Source of the DNA: Rhyacichthys aspro
Taxonomy: Eukaryota; Chordata; Actinopteri; Gobiiformes; Rhyacichthyidae
Direction of reading: 5' to 3'
Assembly (NCBI GenBank): GCA_036850595.1
Contig: CM072165.1
Coordinates: 8,814,109 to 8,878,108 of the forward strand
DNA: 64,000 nt
In this document: positions 22,176 to 35,100 of the stretch, piece after piece
How positions within the stretch are numbered: the stretch's first letter is position 1
Layout of the letters: the number at the start of each line of letters is the position of its first letter
Position numbers and translations under genes: made by a program
The notes under the pieces: model-generated
Seen by the model: only the letters and a program-made list of their open reading frames with translations
Databases searched by the model: none
What the model was told of the DNA's origin: nothing

Positions 22176-25100
22176 GTTGCCGTCTCAATTTCTACACTCT
22201 CTCGTTGAATAATGTATTGCAGCCAGAAAATGCACACGTAGGCAATTGTCACACAGGTTTCTCCATGAAAAATTCATATTAACATTTTATTTTCATTATG
22301 CCCCATACAGCAGCTGCTTGTCCTTTGTTTCATGTCCTTATATTCTCATCATGGAGCCGGCGCATATGTGCATTTGTGGTGCTTGAGCGTTTCTTCCCAT
22401 GGCTTGTTATGACGGCTTTGTTTGTGCTAATGCTTTCTTTCTCTCTTCACTTTATTATATTTTGTTTGTCGCATAGTCGAAATGAACTTCTCTTAAGTGG
22501 CCTGTTGAGGATCCTGGCAGCACGAGGAGGCCTTCCACGAATATTATCCGGCAAGTTGTATGAATGTAAAAATAGTATGGTTTTTCTTTCAGTGCACGGC
22601 ATAAATATGAGTAGGGAAGTTGTCCTTTAACATAAAGCTGCCTCTTATGTCTCCATTTTCCTCTACCTTCTTTTGAAAGCTGCTTGTGCATATAGCGGTC
22701 GGTGCTCTGTGGCTGAATGCATGAACCCTGAGCAAGTCGACCCTGAGAGGCCTATAATGGACGGATGTCAGCGTATGGATTGAGAGTTCAGAGGAAAACC
22801 TTTGAAAGTCATCAGTGCTGTTTTACTGGTTGCCACTGGTCACCCTGCTGAGGTAAGAGCTTGCCATTAACACCAACACCAGCTGCATTTTTATATTTGC
22901 TTTTATAGACAGGAAACTGTAACAACAATTATCTGCATCACTACGAGCGATTTCCCAATGTAGGTGCAAGCTATTACTAAGGTCCACATGCACAAAGCCT
23001 CTGTTTTTGGAATGGTTTCTTTCCGAAGGATTAGTAAAACACAGCTGCAACAGATGAAAAAAAGAGCAAAATGAGAATATGGGGAGACTTTTCAGTGAAT
23101 GTGGTCGTCCTTGCGTTTTCGGTTACACTCAGCTGTTGTAGTGTTGCCTGCTCATTGCGTCGAAGAACTGCGCGCACATGTATGCAGAGTACCTGGCTGT
23201 GTGCAGTATTCCCATAGACCCAGTTTAACAGTGAGAGACAAGGGGAGGGGGATTAGAGAAAAGCCGGGAGCTGATATCCTCCAAAAAATGACAAGTTATT
23301 TCAAAAGAACAGGCATGAGCTCCCTGATTCGACGTGAGATGCTTCACAATTAAATCGTGAGCCTGTGTGTGTGGGTTTTTTTTTTTTTTTAAACTAGACA
23401 TGTTGAAGTGAGATGTGGAGGTTATTGATCAGCCCTCGGCCTTGTGGAAGTGTCCACTGAGGCTGCGATCTAAGCCTTGTATGTTCTCTGTTGAGGCTCT
23501 GAATAATATACACATCAAGGATGGAAGTAACAGAGCTTGTGAGTGACAGCCCACAACACGCCTCGAAAACTGCTTTTGACATCTAGATTCTTGTATATCT
23601 TGTTTTTGCTAAAAGTCATGTGCACTGCCTGATCCAAGCCACTCATTTTAAAGCCAAAAAGTGAAGAAAATGAATATTAAACCGTCTCAAAAAGTATTCT
23701 GCCGGTTATAGTGAAGCCTACTGTAAATCAGTGGTACAGTACTGTGACATACTGTGGCTGTATAACACACACATCGAGCCATGGCCCACATGATTTACAT
23801 TTCCAGAAAGGGTAAGCCTTATATTAATGGAGCCGTCCATTTTAGCAGCTATAAATAGCTCACTGCATGAAGTCGTCCCACTGCTGCCTGCCTTTTTACG
23901 CTGATCCACACATTCTGCCCTCTAATCTCAATTCTATTAATGTCTGGGATGATATTTACGACACATGGAGCCTTTTAGCCTGACACGGCTGTAAAGTATA
24001 TGTTCAAACCAGCCAAGCTTTATCTAATTAAAAGCCTCTGCAATTGCAATTCAGCTGGGATTGAGTCTTTAAAACCTCAATCAGTTTTTCACCCCCTTAC
24101 CCCCACCTCCACCCGGTCGAGGAAGGCAGTGCGGCAGAGCTAATAAAGAAGGAGATGTTAAACATTCCAGTTAAACATACTCACAGACTGGAGCTGTAGA
24201 TCATTTCCATATTTCTCCATTATTGGTATTGTGTGTTGCCAGATGGAGGCGGTCACCTCAGTGATAACCCCGTATTTGCTCGGGTGGTAACCCCAGTGCA
24301 CTGTGATTGAAGCGTTTCCCAAATCTAAATTGCTCCACACATAACTGCATTGCGTGCATATTTTTATGAGCCAACACCTAATTCCTAATATTAAAGTGCC
24401 AACATGACTTATTCTATCATGTGCTGTAAATTAAGAGGTATATTTCACCTATTTGCATTTTTACTTAAAGGGATCCAGTTTGTAAAAGCTGGTAGGAGCA
24501 ACAATTAGTTCAAAACAGTTATGATTTATGTTTTTTTTTTTTCATGTGGTTGGTCTAGGTTTTAAGTCCAGAATGCCTTTCTTATGAGTGGATTTTCTAT
24601 CAAGGAGTAACCCTTTTGAGCTGCTCGATCAAACTGCTTCAAAGCCAGTGTTTTGAAGGTTGTCTCCATCTACAAACTCATGACACCTTGGCTTGCCTTC
24701 TTTCTTTAAATCTGTCGTTCACTTTTTGAAGAAGTCCAAGCGCCCTTTTAGATAAAAAATATATTTTGAGTTTTGTGAACACTCTGCAGATGAAAATGAT
24801 CCCAGTATTGATACAAGTAGAGCCGACAGCCGAGTCTGTATGGCAGGCTGTGTATGTTGTATGTGTGAGGGTCTTTGAGGCTTCAGAGTGAGTTTCATAC
24901 AGCTAAAGAAAGAGAGAGGAAAAGGAGCTGGGTGCTGATCAGGTGGACCTGCGAAGCACATGGTCATTTCCATTTAGTAATCCACTCCAGAGGCGGAATG
25001 AGAAATGAGGCCAGGCTGACCTCACTGTATATTGCTGCTGTTTTCCACCAGCCAGTGCACAGCTAGAGGCAACCATAAGCAAGAAAACAAGAGTGAGAAA

Positions 25101-26087
25101 AGTAGATTTCCCTAAACTATACTTGTGCGTGTGATATTAATGATCAGATGTGTCACATGAGGGTAAACACAGCTTTTACTTTTACTTGAATACAGATAAT
25201 ATACGCCCGAAAATTATACAAAAAGAAAAAGTGCTTTAGCGGCAGAGGGATAATATATGACGATCTCATGACCTCTGCATCCAGACCATACCTCTGTTGC
25301 CTTTCTGTACATGCATGGGACCTTGACCATGCTATTAAAGCAAGCGGCCAGCTCCCCGGACTCACCAGCCAGTGCAAAACATAAGACTGTCAGTCAGCAA
25401 TTTGTTGTGCACCATCATGCCCCCCGGCTCTCCAAACCACACCATCCCAAGGACACGGATATAGATTGGACACCATTGATTCGAATTGGCCAGCCCGGCA
25501 TAATTTGTTGCCTTATTCTGAGTCCATTATTTATTTATCCTTTTCTCATCTAGAATGCCAGTCCATCCACAGTAACCTTCATCTCCAGATTGTTTAGTCT
25601 AAATTAGATTATCAACACAACAGGGTACAGAAATGGCGCACTGGGAAGGATTGAAGTCTTGCTTTGTTAAAGATGCTTCGAGTTTCTTTAAAGTGGCAGA
25701 GGGGATGTCCTCCAAACTCCAGCTGTCCTTGTCCTTGGCTGGTGTTTGGAGGCCCTGAAGTTAAAGTACACAGTTAAAGCAAAGTTAGAGTGCACAGTTC
25801 AAGATCTCACGTGTATCATTTTCTTGTATACTTTAAGAGTTAGTCGGTACGACAAATTTGAAATGATGAGGCAAAAATGCACTTTAAGGGGATATACATT
25901 GTTTCTAACTTAACTTCTGTCTTGTTAAATTCTAACTTAAATCTTAATTCAATGCAACAGCTCGCAATGATAACAGAGAAGAGTAAAGGTAAATGAATTG
26001 TTAACAGGTCATAACATAAACTGCACTCTTGCTGGCAAAATAGCCTTAGCATTAAAGCCATATTATGAGGGTGAGTTTGTTAAAACT
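22176..26087. other. intergenic desert downstream of arap2 (part 1)
   Basis: No gene was recognised. There are T-rich runs near 23375 and 24530. A homeodomain-like block (TCTAATTAAAAG, GCAATTGCAATTCAGC) lies at about 24020-24060. A short coding-looking block at about 25600-25755 is given as a finding. Confidence 0.5.
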
Positions 26088-26136
26088 GGGGCGGCCCACT
26101 TGAGATCAAGTTGGGCTGGATATGGCCCCTTTACAC
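26088..26136 (-). mobile_element. hAT-type MITE end fragment
   Basis: The minus strand reads GGGGCCATATCCAGCCCAAC, then TTGATCTCAAGTGGGCC. This matches the remembered sub-terminal part of a widespread fish hAT family whose end reads CAGGGGTGTCAAACTC. Only one decayed end is visible and no target duplication was found. Confidence 0.5.
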
Positions 26137-29100
26137 CTCCGATCCACAGTATCTATAAAATTAAATGCGTTATTATCTTGTTTTATTTTCTATATATGCA
26201 GAAAAGTGTTATATGAGTAAAATTTCCTTTTTCTATGAGACAGGCATAAACTATTAAAGGTAAAGAATAAAAATGCTTTCCAGAAAGTAAGTTTTGCCCT
26301 TTCATTAAATTGTTCCAGCTCAGTTCCACTCAGTGTATTTTTACCTTACCTGGTTTAATATCCATGCTCCTTAAAAGCTCATGTAAGAGGACTTTAACAA
26401 TAAAAAAGGCATATCTCTCTTGTGGTCATGCTATTATACATTTTAGCATTGATATCTACTGCATAAATGTCACAGTGTCGGCTGTTTATTAAAATTGAAT
26501 TTGATTTTACCCCTGAATTATTACAAAAAAAAGTAAAGCCCCGAGTATTCACCTGCAAACGACAAATTTCAGCATTGTGCTAAAATGTGACAGTATTTTT
26601 TATTTTCAGAAAAAAGATTTTGTTTAACCCTTCGACCTGCGCTCCTTTGTTCCCATCATCTCTTTCACGACACGTCTGAAAGCACAATTAAGCAAAAGAT
26701 GAAACAATCACAGAATTCCATCTGATAATTTCTATTAGGCGCTTATATATGAAAAAGATCCAATCTCACTCTTTTTTTTCCCTTGATAAGGCCGTGACTC
26801 TATCATAAAACATATCACACACTCAGACACACATCTTCTTCCCGGAGACTGGCTGCATTTTTCTTTTCCCCCTGATGGCGAGATAATGACCCTCATTGGC
26901 GTGTGCGATTTCTGATTAGCTGAACAACAACAATGACTGCTAATTAGCACCTGAAAGACAAGCTGAGCTGATAGAAGTTTCTTTGAACCCTGGGGTGCTG
27001 CAGAATGGTGCGCCAGAGGATGTAAAAGTGACGTGGGAAGAGAAAGGGCGAGGTGCTCATGCTCAAGTGAGACATTAAAAGACAGAAAAGGACAGACTTT
27101 AAGATGGCATGATTATCTTGATGCCAGCATATTGTTAAATGTTTAAATCTCTATTTATAGTGCACCAGTGAAGCCAGTTATAACAGAGCTCTTAGTGATT
27201 TAATGGGACTCCTGTTATTGTAAGTGCTCATTCATTCTAAGATTTTTTCCCCTTTAACTCTTGTAGGTCTGAGCAGTAAATGAATGACCTACATTCTCAG
27301 CACCTACATTTCTTTCTCATTTGTTTGCTTACTTATTGCACTTGTAGTCCAGCTCCAGTCCGACTTCGCGCAACCCTTTTTATGTATAAGAAATGATATA
27401 AACATTGTGACAAAAAAGATGGTATCACCCCTTTTCTTTTAGATTGAAGGGGCTTAAAAAGACTGAACTAAATGTCTGCAGTGTGTCCAGTTTCCCATGT
27501 TCAGTACGATTTATTTATTTATTTCTGATTTGATGCATCCCTGTTGTTCACACAGGGGTCGTTGTGTGGCCTCCAGCGAAACGTGTCTCAATGAATATTT
27601 GATTCACCTTGATTACCTATTGGTTTGGTTCAATATGGCATGCATAATGAAGCACAACGCAGACACATCAGAAATGCATCCTGACATCTCTGTAAAAAAA
27701 AAAAAAGAAAGAAAGAAAAGAAGGTGATGCTCTCTTGTAGCTGGACCTGTTCCCAGATCAGTTTAAGCATGAGCCCTCCTGTGGTCCTTTCATCTTACAT
27801 CCCACCACTGTAGGCCCAGTTCCATCTTACCTCTCTATTTGATCTTTCAGTTCTGTTGCGAGTAGATCTCTGATGGGAATGCCTCGGAGGGAATTGGATT
27901 AGTCTGCGAAGAATCAAACACTTCATTTTGATACAATAGAAGACTGAGCCTACATTTCTGAAGCAAATTAATGCACAGTTTAACCCTATTCTTGCTGTTG
28001 GTGGCTGAACTCATCGCTCCATCTAGTAGTAGAAAACCCTGCATCTTTGGAGTGAACCTTATAAAACACAACATAATCTTCAATGAGCAAGAATCAAGGT
28101 TATTTTTGTGGATGTTCTCCCTGCGCTTCTATTCATGTAGGTGAATTTAAATGTGTGAAGAGTTGATGGAAATGTTGTAGTTTGTCTGCCAGGCCAGTAG
28201 GGGCACTGTGAACCCCAATGCTGCTGCTACTTCAGTCATTGAACACAGGAAGAGGCTTTAAAACAGGCATTTTAATCTCGTGTTTAGGTAAGAGAGAGGT
28301 AAGAGTAACATTTAAACACCTCTTCGAAGTGAAACAAAAAAAGTGGTTTCATTAAATGGGAAAATGCAACAGATTTTTAGTTAGATGTGAATAAAGCTCA
28401 AAGAAACTGTCATGGCTCCTCCTTGATCCTTGAGGAGGAGGATAAGTGGTGAAACATGAATGAATTCATATTTCTACAATTCACTGTGAGTGTGTATTGA
28501 TTTTCTTGTATTGTGTGTTTTTAGAATGTATATTTTGGATGGTGCTCCATCTGACTCTGGCCTCCGAGTCCTAACCCTGAAGCCACTATTTTCCAACTCT
28601 TTTTTTTTTTTTTTTTTAAACCTTCTTTGTTGCGTGAATATGCCTCAGTGTTTTCTCCAAGAACTTCCACCTCCAATCGAACGCTTCCTCCCAGTCGTCC
28701 TTGGATTAATCCATTTTCTGCCCCCCTCCCATTACTAACGAGTCTCTTTTCTGCTTAATTAACATTAGCTGGAGATTGTTTGTGCAGGCGTGCTATTCAG
28801 GTCATGAATAAACTAGGGACCGGAACTGGTTTCCTTTGGCATCCTGAGGACTATTTAGCTCTCGGTATTCGCCCTGGCCCATCAGGCGAATTGTATCTGT
28901 GTGTGTGGGGTTTTCTAATGAATACAGGAATGCTAATGGTGCTAAAACAGTGATTTCTCCAGCTGATTGGCTGTAATAGATGGTGCTCAGAGCTCCTTCA
29001 TAATTGATGAGGATGTTCTGTGGATGTCCCACTGCTGCTGTGCATTAAAACTATTGTGTGTGTGTCTGTGTGTGTGTGTAAGTGTGGAAACGTAGAGATG

Positions 29101-29819
29101 CAGTGTTTTGGGTGGGGCTTCCAAAAACTCCAGAGTGTTCTTTTGTTATTTTTGCAGTAGTGCCTGTCAATTCCTATTAACAGAAACACGCTCCGCCATC
29201 TTCATAATGTATGACTGCGGAACGGGGAGAAGAACGTGTCAGATTCCTCTCTCAAATTGAAAGAAAACAAAGCCATAATCTAATTGTTTGCAAAAGGAGA
29301 ATGGGTTGATTAAATCTTATTGGGGTTTTTTCGTGCGCCTCAGAAAAAATAGGAAGAGACAAGACAAAGATGAACAGAGGGACTCGCCACTGAGCGGGAA
29401 TCCAGATCGCAATGTTAGTCGGAGAAGTGGAGTGTACGCTACTATAGGGGTAAACAAAACATAGACACTTCAGTTCGTACAGCAGCGTCTAAAGAAAACC
29501 ACTCTACCGTATGAAGACAGACAGGGACACTCGCTGCATCATATTGTCTGTATTGATATCTCCGTTACCTAATGGGGAAGGCTGTTTTAACATATTGGAT
29601 ACAGAGAAACAAACAAGCTTAGGTGGAGAAAGCCGAGTGTAAATTGTCTACGGAAATGGGTAGATTTAAAGATGAAAAAGTTAAGCGTCTTACCGCAGGG
29701 CTACAGTCTGTGGCGTAACTCCGTGCCCACATGTTTACACTTTCCACTCGTAGATCTTCGACTATTCTCCTGAATGTGTGTAAAAAAAAATCAAAAATAA
29801 TAGTGACACATCAGCAGCG
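26137..29819. other. intergenic desert (part 2)
   Basis: No gene was recognised. A block at about 26880-26950 (GATTAGCTG, TGCTAATTAGCAC) and one at about 28700-28800 (TTAATTAACATTAGC) carry homeodomain-type cores and look like candidate conserved enhancers. There is an A/GAAA run at 27692-27722, a T-rich run at about 28600 and a GT run at 29055-29079. Confidence 0.45.
29055..29079. repeat. (GT)n microsatellite
   Basis: A GT run interrupted by one C, in the desert. Confidence 0.9.
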
Positions 29820-30172
29820 GCACACCTGCGAGGTCCTGGAGAGCCGGCGTGCAAACCTGCAGATTACCTGGGGGCCCCGCGGGGTCTCGCATCACTCCTA
29901 CACAAACTCCCGCAGTTAAACACATCTTACTCACCCCGCGTTTCTCTTTCGCCGTTCTCGCTTTCTCTCCTGTTGTTAGGCTTTCATTTTGCATCAGCGG
30001 ACCCCCGGCACCTTTTCGCACTTTTCGCTTGTCTTCCTCTCTTCTCGTTCCTTTCTTTTCTGCTTCCCCCTCACTGTTTCCCAGGCAGAGAGCCAACCTG
30101 ATGCTTCTCCGGCTCCTGCTGTCCAGGCCTTTCATGAGACTTGACAAGAAGAAGTCGGGGAGCCGGGTTTAA
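29820..30172. other. GC/CpG-rich block with splice-like signals
   Basis: CpGs are clearly denser here than in the flanks, and long frames are open on both strands (- 29791-30147, + 29849-30172). On the minus strand there is a textbook donor GTGAGTAAG starting at 29934. On the plus strand there is a strong acceptor (CACTGTTTCCCAG) ending at 30084. It could be an unannotated first exon, promoter or conserved element. No protein family was recognised. Confidence 0.35.
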
Positions 30173-31436
30173 AAATGAATTAGAGCCGTCCGTGTTTGTT
30201 GAAATTGACTAAATACCTTGACTAGGAAAAAAAGAGATCATAGGAATTATGTAAAATGTGCACTTGGCAGAGGTTATCTTGGTGGAATCAGCACCATCTT
30301 TTTGTTTTTGTTTAGTGCCAGTAATAGCCAGGTTTAATCTGGTTCATGATGACAAATTTGAGGATAAATTGCAGCTTTTACTTTTATTTAGAGCTTTTTT
30401 TATAAGTCAGTAAAGTTGCTGCTCGTTGTGGGTTGTTGAACAGACAAAAAGTGGTATTAATTAGACACATTTAAGACCCAAGGCTCAGTCTTTACACCTA
30501 GAGAATAGAAGTGTTTCCAAAATGTGCTTTATTGTTTTAGACTAATAAGAACAATGCGTACAAAAGAGCTCATGGTTAACTTTCAAGATTTCAGTGGGAG
30601 GTAATTTGAAACAGTTAAAAAGAGCACTGGAGCAAATTTGAGTGAAGAATAGAACAAAGGCCTGTCTTTTGGATCAGGAAGGCGCCCCTTGTTTTCTTTC
30701 ACTTTTAGTTTTTGGTCTGCAATTACACTATTATGATCGTGAAATAAAAAATCCCGCTCGGCAAGCAGCTCCTCATTGTTAGGACCGTTCAGGGGTCAGG
30801 GGCGGCTTTTTATTTATTAATGGTCGGCTGTTTAGCAAAAGAACTTTGACAGAGCGGCACCGGCAACAGAGACCAGCAATTATACAGCAAAACCACATCG
30901 TAATAGCTGATTCTTTTTAAAAGAGGTAAAAAAAAGGGAAAAAAGGCCTTGGTGAGAAACTGTCAACTCAGCAGAAAAACCTAAAAACCGATTACACAAA
31001 GAAATGAGCACAGAAAGAAAGAAAGCAAGGGAGATTTTATTGAATTCATTCTCATAACTTCTTAATGAAAAAAATCAATTGGGGAAAAAGTTGGGGAATT
31101 CAATAGTGTCTTTATTGCAGCTGGCTTTTACTGCATCTCTTATTGGCATTTGAGTCGGACACTGCATAATCCCAGTCTGTTATTGATGACCAGGAAGAAA
31201 CAGAAGCCTGCCAATTGTCTGCCACATAGTGATATATATCAGCAGAACAGTATAGACCGTACAGGACATCATCAAAGAAAGACACGTCCACAGCAGCGAC
31301 AGAAGCAGCGTTTTGCACTTTTTGAGACACTTACTTAAAAAACTTGATTTGTTTTTAACCTTAATGTGTTTGATGAGGATGCACTGGTCGTAAAAACAGA
31401 CTGTCCTGTACATTTCCTGTATAATATTGTCCCAAG
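30173..31436. other. intergenic desert (part 3)
   Basis: Non-coding, AT-rich, with A-rich stretches at about 30925-31080. No recognised repeat family or gene. Confidence 0.5.
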
Positions 31437-31740
31437 TAGGGCTGCTCGATATTTAGCAAATTTATCGTTATCGTAGTATCGTGAAATGCATCACGATAAT
31501 GTTTTGGTTTTCCTTGTAATTGACTTTTCATTGTCCTGAAAAACCCTTAAATCAAAGTGTGGTTAGTCCAAAGAGAAAAAGTCATGTCTTAGTCCTAGTT
31601 TAGAACTGTTTAGTTTAGGTTTAGTTCTAGCTCAGTCTTTATTTCCGTCCAGAGCTCTGTATTTCTTGATATTTTCAAAGTCAGATATTGCAGATCATAT
31701 CATTATTGCAACATTCAAAATAGTTATCGAATATGGCATG
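31437..31740. mobile_element. degenerate hAT-like fragment (left-end type)
   Basis: It begins TAGGGCTGCTCGATATTTAG and continues with repeated ATCGT/CACGATAAT motifs, typical of the fish 'AGGGCTGC(A/T)CGAT' family of non-autonomous hAT elements. The right end is missing or decayed, and no clear 8-bp duplication was found. Confidence 0.55.
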
Positions 31741-31821
31741 TTTTTGTAAAATTGTGTCGTAGCTTGTAGCCTTTAATGCTCAAATACATGGAGCAGCCAA
31801 ATAGCCACTCCACCAATGTGC

Positions 31822-32131
31822 TGTTATGGCTGTACAAGTAATCTAATTTTCAATTTCAGCTCCCAACGATCAAAAAACCATTGTAATTGAGAAAAAAAAA
31901 CTTATTTATTGCTTGTTAATTGTTTTTTATGAGATTGTGGGAGTGCACTACATTCTTGATCTTATTTATCTTAATTATTATTTCTGTTTATTTTTAAGCA
32001 ATTTGTTTATACATTTGAATATATTAGTTATTTTAAGGAGAATTCATTCTTTTGTGCAAAAAAATCCAACATATTTCCAAAGTCAATAGGTAATCGTGTA
32101 AAATAATCATGAGATTAATGGAGCAGCCCTG
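31822..32131. mobile_element. degenerate hAT-like fragment (right end)
   Basis: It starts with a decayed GGCTGTACAAGTAATCTAAT and ends GATTAATGGAGCAGCCCT, the inverted counterpart of the AGGGCTGCTC terminus at 31437. Adjacent to the previous fragment, it may be a second copy or the other half of one element. It encodes no transposase. Confidence 0.55.
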
Positions 32132-35100
32132 TGTCCTGTACCAACTCATCAAATATAGTCAAATGTAATGCAGCACAAATGTAATGTGGAGGTGGCTATT
32201 TGCTAAAATTATCTTGTTTGCGCAAAATTTTAATTTCATTCGTCAAAGTCTGCTTATTAACAAAATGTGCACATATAAAAGGGGCCAAGAGCAAGTATTA
32301 TGATATTATTGAAGAGGAAGAAGACACCTCCATAAAAAACAAAACCCCAAGTTTCTTTTAACAATCATTTCTTGAGATGAATGTGTAGTTGCTGCAGGGT
32401 TTGACTGCTCTGGTAAAAGCCCGCACCGCAAGAAATGTAGAAAGTCTGTAAAAGTGATAAAATCTGAAAAGTTTAAGCAATAATTTCAAATCAGAGATGG
32501 AATGGCAAATAAAGCAACATTTTACTTTCCTGACAACACTACCGTTCTGGGTCCTGACTTCCAGACGCATATCAAATTTGTTCCAGAATGGTGAAATGCC
32601 TTCATGATCCACTACCTCGACTCAAATTGAATCTGCCCTGCCTCTTCCCAACGCTGATAATAAGGAGGGGGGGGGAAATGTCTGCAGTTTGAAATTATAG
32701 AGATATAAATGTTTCGCATTTACATCTGGGACACACACATTGCAGTCGCAGACAAAACACATGTTTCACGATCATATCTGTGGAGAATAACTCTCTCCCG
32801 CCGCTTCCGTATAATCAGCCGGTGTAAATTCGCTCTTATTTTATTCATTCGTCGTCACAGCACTTTTCTCACAATGTAATGAGTATCAGTGGGACTCATT
32901 TATAAACGCAAATGACAGAAATTTATGCTCACCATTCTGGCCCAGCCCAAGTTATAACGCGGAAAAATTGATCTCAACATTATCGACTTTTCTCTTCTAA
33001 ATAATACCGGTTTTATTCACGTTTAACAAGCCATTTTCAGCAATGTGTTTATTCTTCCACGGATCATTTGCAGCAAATCAAAAGTACATCTTTATGCTTA
33101 ATTGAGCCCAGAGAGTATGTTTACTCATGTTCTACAGATAACGAGGTCAAGTATTGGTTATTATTGTACCTTAATGTAGAACCAGTGTTTTTTCTGACAA
33201 AATGAGAAGCTATAGAATGTACAATCAGGTGAAATAGTGAGTGGATGTTTCGAGCTGTGCATAAGCAGATTCCCCAAAATCTGAGTGAATTGAAGCAAAG
33301 TTGGGGCCGAAATTCCTCCAAAAGTCCTGAATCTGAGGGCGCACGTCTTTTATTTGCCTCGTACTAACAAAATTCAAAATTCAAACACCATCTTGTCCGT
33401 CGTCCGTGTGTCTGGATCTTGTTTGCCGTACGGCAGTGCCGCGGACCGCTCATGTGGAACCAGACTGGAGTGTCCTGTCTGGTGTGTGTGTGCTGTCATC
33501 TCAGATCTGCACAGAACACTGAGGAGTCACAGATCACGAGCCCTCAGGGACGCAGTGCACTGTGGGTTTGTGTCTGGCTGTTATTTTACTTCTCACGTCC
33601 TTTTTTTTACCCCCACCACGGTTACCTGAACGCCACGTGAGCGCTATTCCTAACGCAAACAGATACCGTCAATTTTTCCATTTTAACATTGTCTTTAGTA
33701 CCTTTTTATTGGTCGAATTAACACTATGTGTTAAATTTCTTGCAGTTTGGTGTTTAAAACCCTAAGGCCTCTTTTACTGTTACATAATAAGCATATAGAT
33801 GTTTCCTATATGTTGTAGAATAAATAATTACATGCAAGACATATCTAAAAGGTCAAATGCTGATATGTTTTTTATATATATATATATTGCAATGGGGGAC
33901 AAAAGTTTTACACATGGTCTAAAGGTCAGCCTGATAACATTTAGAACGTTTAAAGGTCAAAGGTCACCTATCAATACGGGAGTAAATAATTGCCCATAAC
34001 GTAAAATGGTCAAAAGATTATGAAATCAGATTTTTTATTTAAATGCCACCGCTGTGGGAAAACTATATAAACTTCCACTTACTGCATACACACATAGACA
34101 CTGGATATAAATATGAACCGCTTCTAAAATTAAACCTGACATTAAGATGATTTTCTGTCATATAATATTAATTAGTGCCATATATACATGTCCCGTCTTG
34201 TCCTTATGTCAAGCGCTGGGCCATTTGTGGTGATTTTTTTTTTTCCATTTTAAGATTGTCTGTCATTTGAATCAGTGTCAGTCTCCGTGACACGACGTGC
34301 CAACCACGCTTCACAATGTGACTGCTGTCAGTAACTCGGAGTGCACTGAGCCACGGGTTAAGGCTAATGGTTCATTTGACTCTCTCCAAGTTATATCCCG
34401 GGCTTTCTGACTCCGACCGTCTACACATCGACACTGTGCTCTCTGGAAGAAGTGCGTCATGAATATGTTCATGCAGAAATGGTATTGTACATCAAAATGT
34501 CATTGTCATATCAACATGTAAAATATCTTTCACAAAGTCACGCCTGAACTGTGGTGATCAAATCTAACGTTAATGCAATGTGCGAACGTGTGAGTACATC
34601 CTGAGAAAGTAGGAAGTGGCCTGCTTGTATCTGGATGTATTTGGATCTCTGTGGAGGTGTGAATGGAAATGTGTGTTGGCTCGCATTGAGAGACCTCCTA
34701 CATCAGGGGAGTTATGTTTTTATCCACAGCATATCTATTTAAGAGCAGCACACTGTTCTATTTAAGCTCCATTTATTTGATACTGAACGCATTTGTGTAT
34801 TTGGTTAATCAGAAAGAGCTAGACTCACTTACCTGCCCAATCCTTTCCTGCCCAATCCTTGCAGCAGCTTCTATGTGGAATCCAGTATGTCTAGCATTAG
34901 CCCTGATTAGTAAGCATGGCATGTACTCAGTGCTGTATCTCAACTTGTGGCATAAAAATGATTTTCCGTCTTTCTTTGCCCGTCCATCAGTATGTCTCTC
35001 ACACAAACAGAGACATGTGCGCAGACAATAAAGACGAGGCACTGATGGGTTTTACATCAGCGCCAACACCAGATATGACTAATCCCAATTACGCACTGCT

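Noticed and set aside
22695..22851. Possible exon with a strong GAG-GTAAGAG donor at 22852
   Set aside because: All three frames contain a stop before the donor, and the acceptor is weak. It could only be a non-coding exon.
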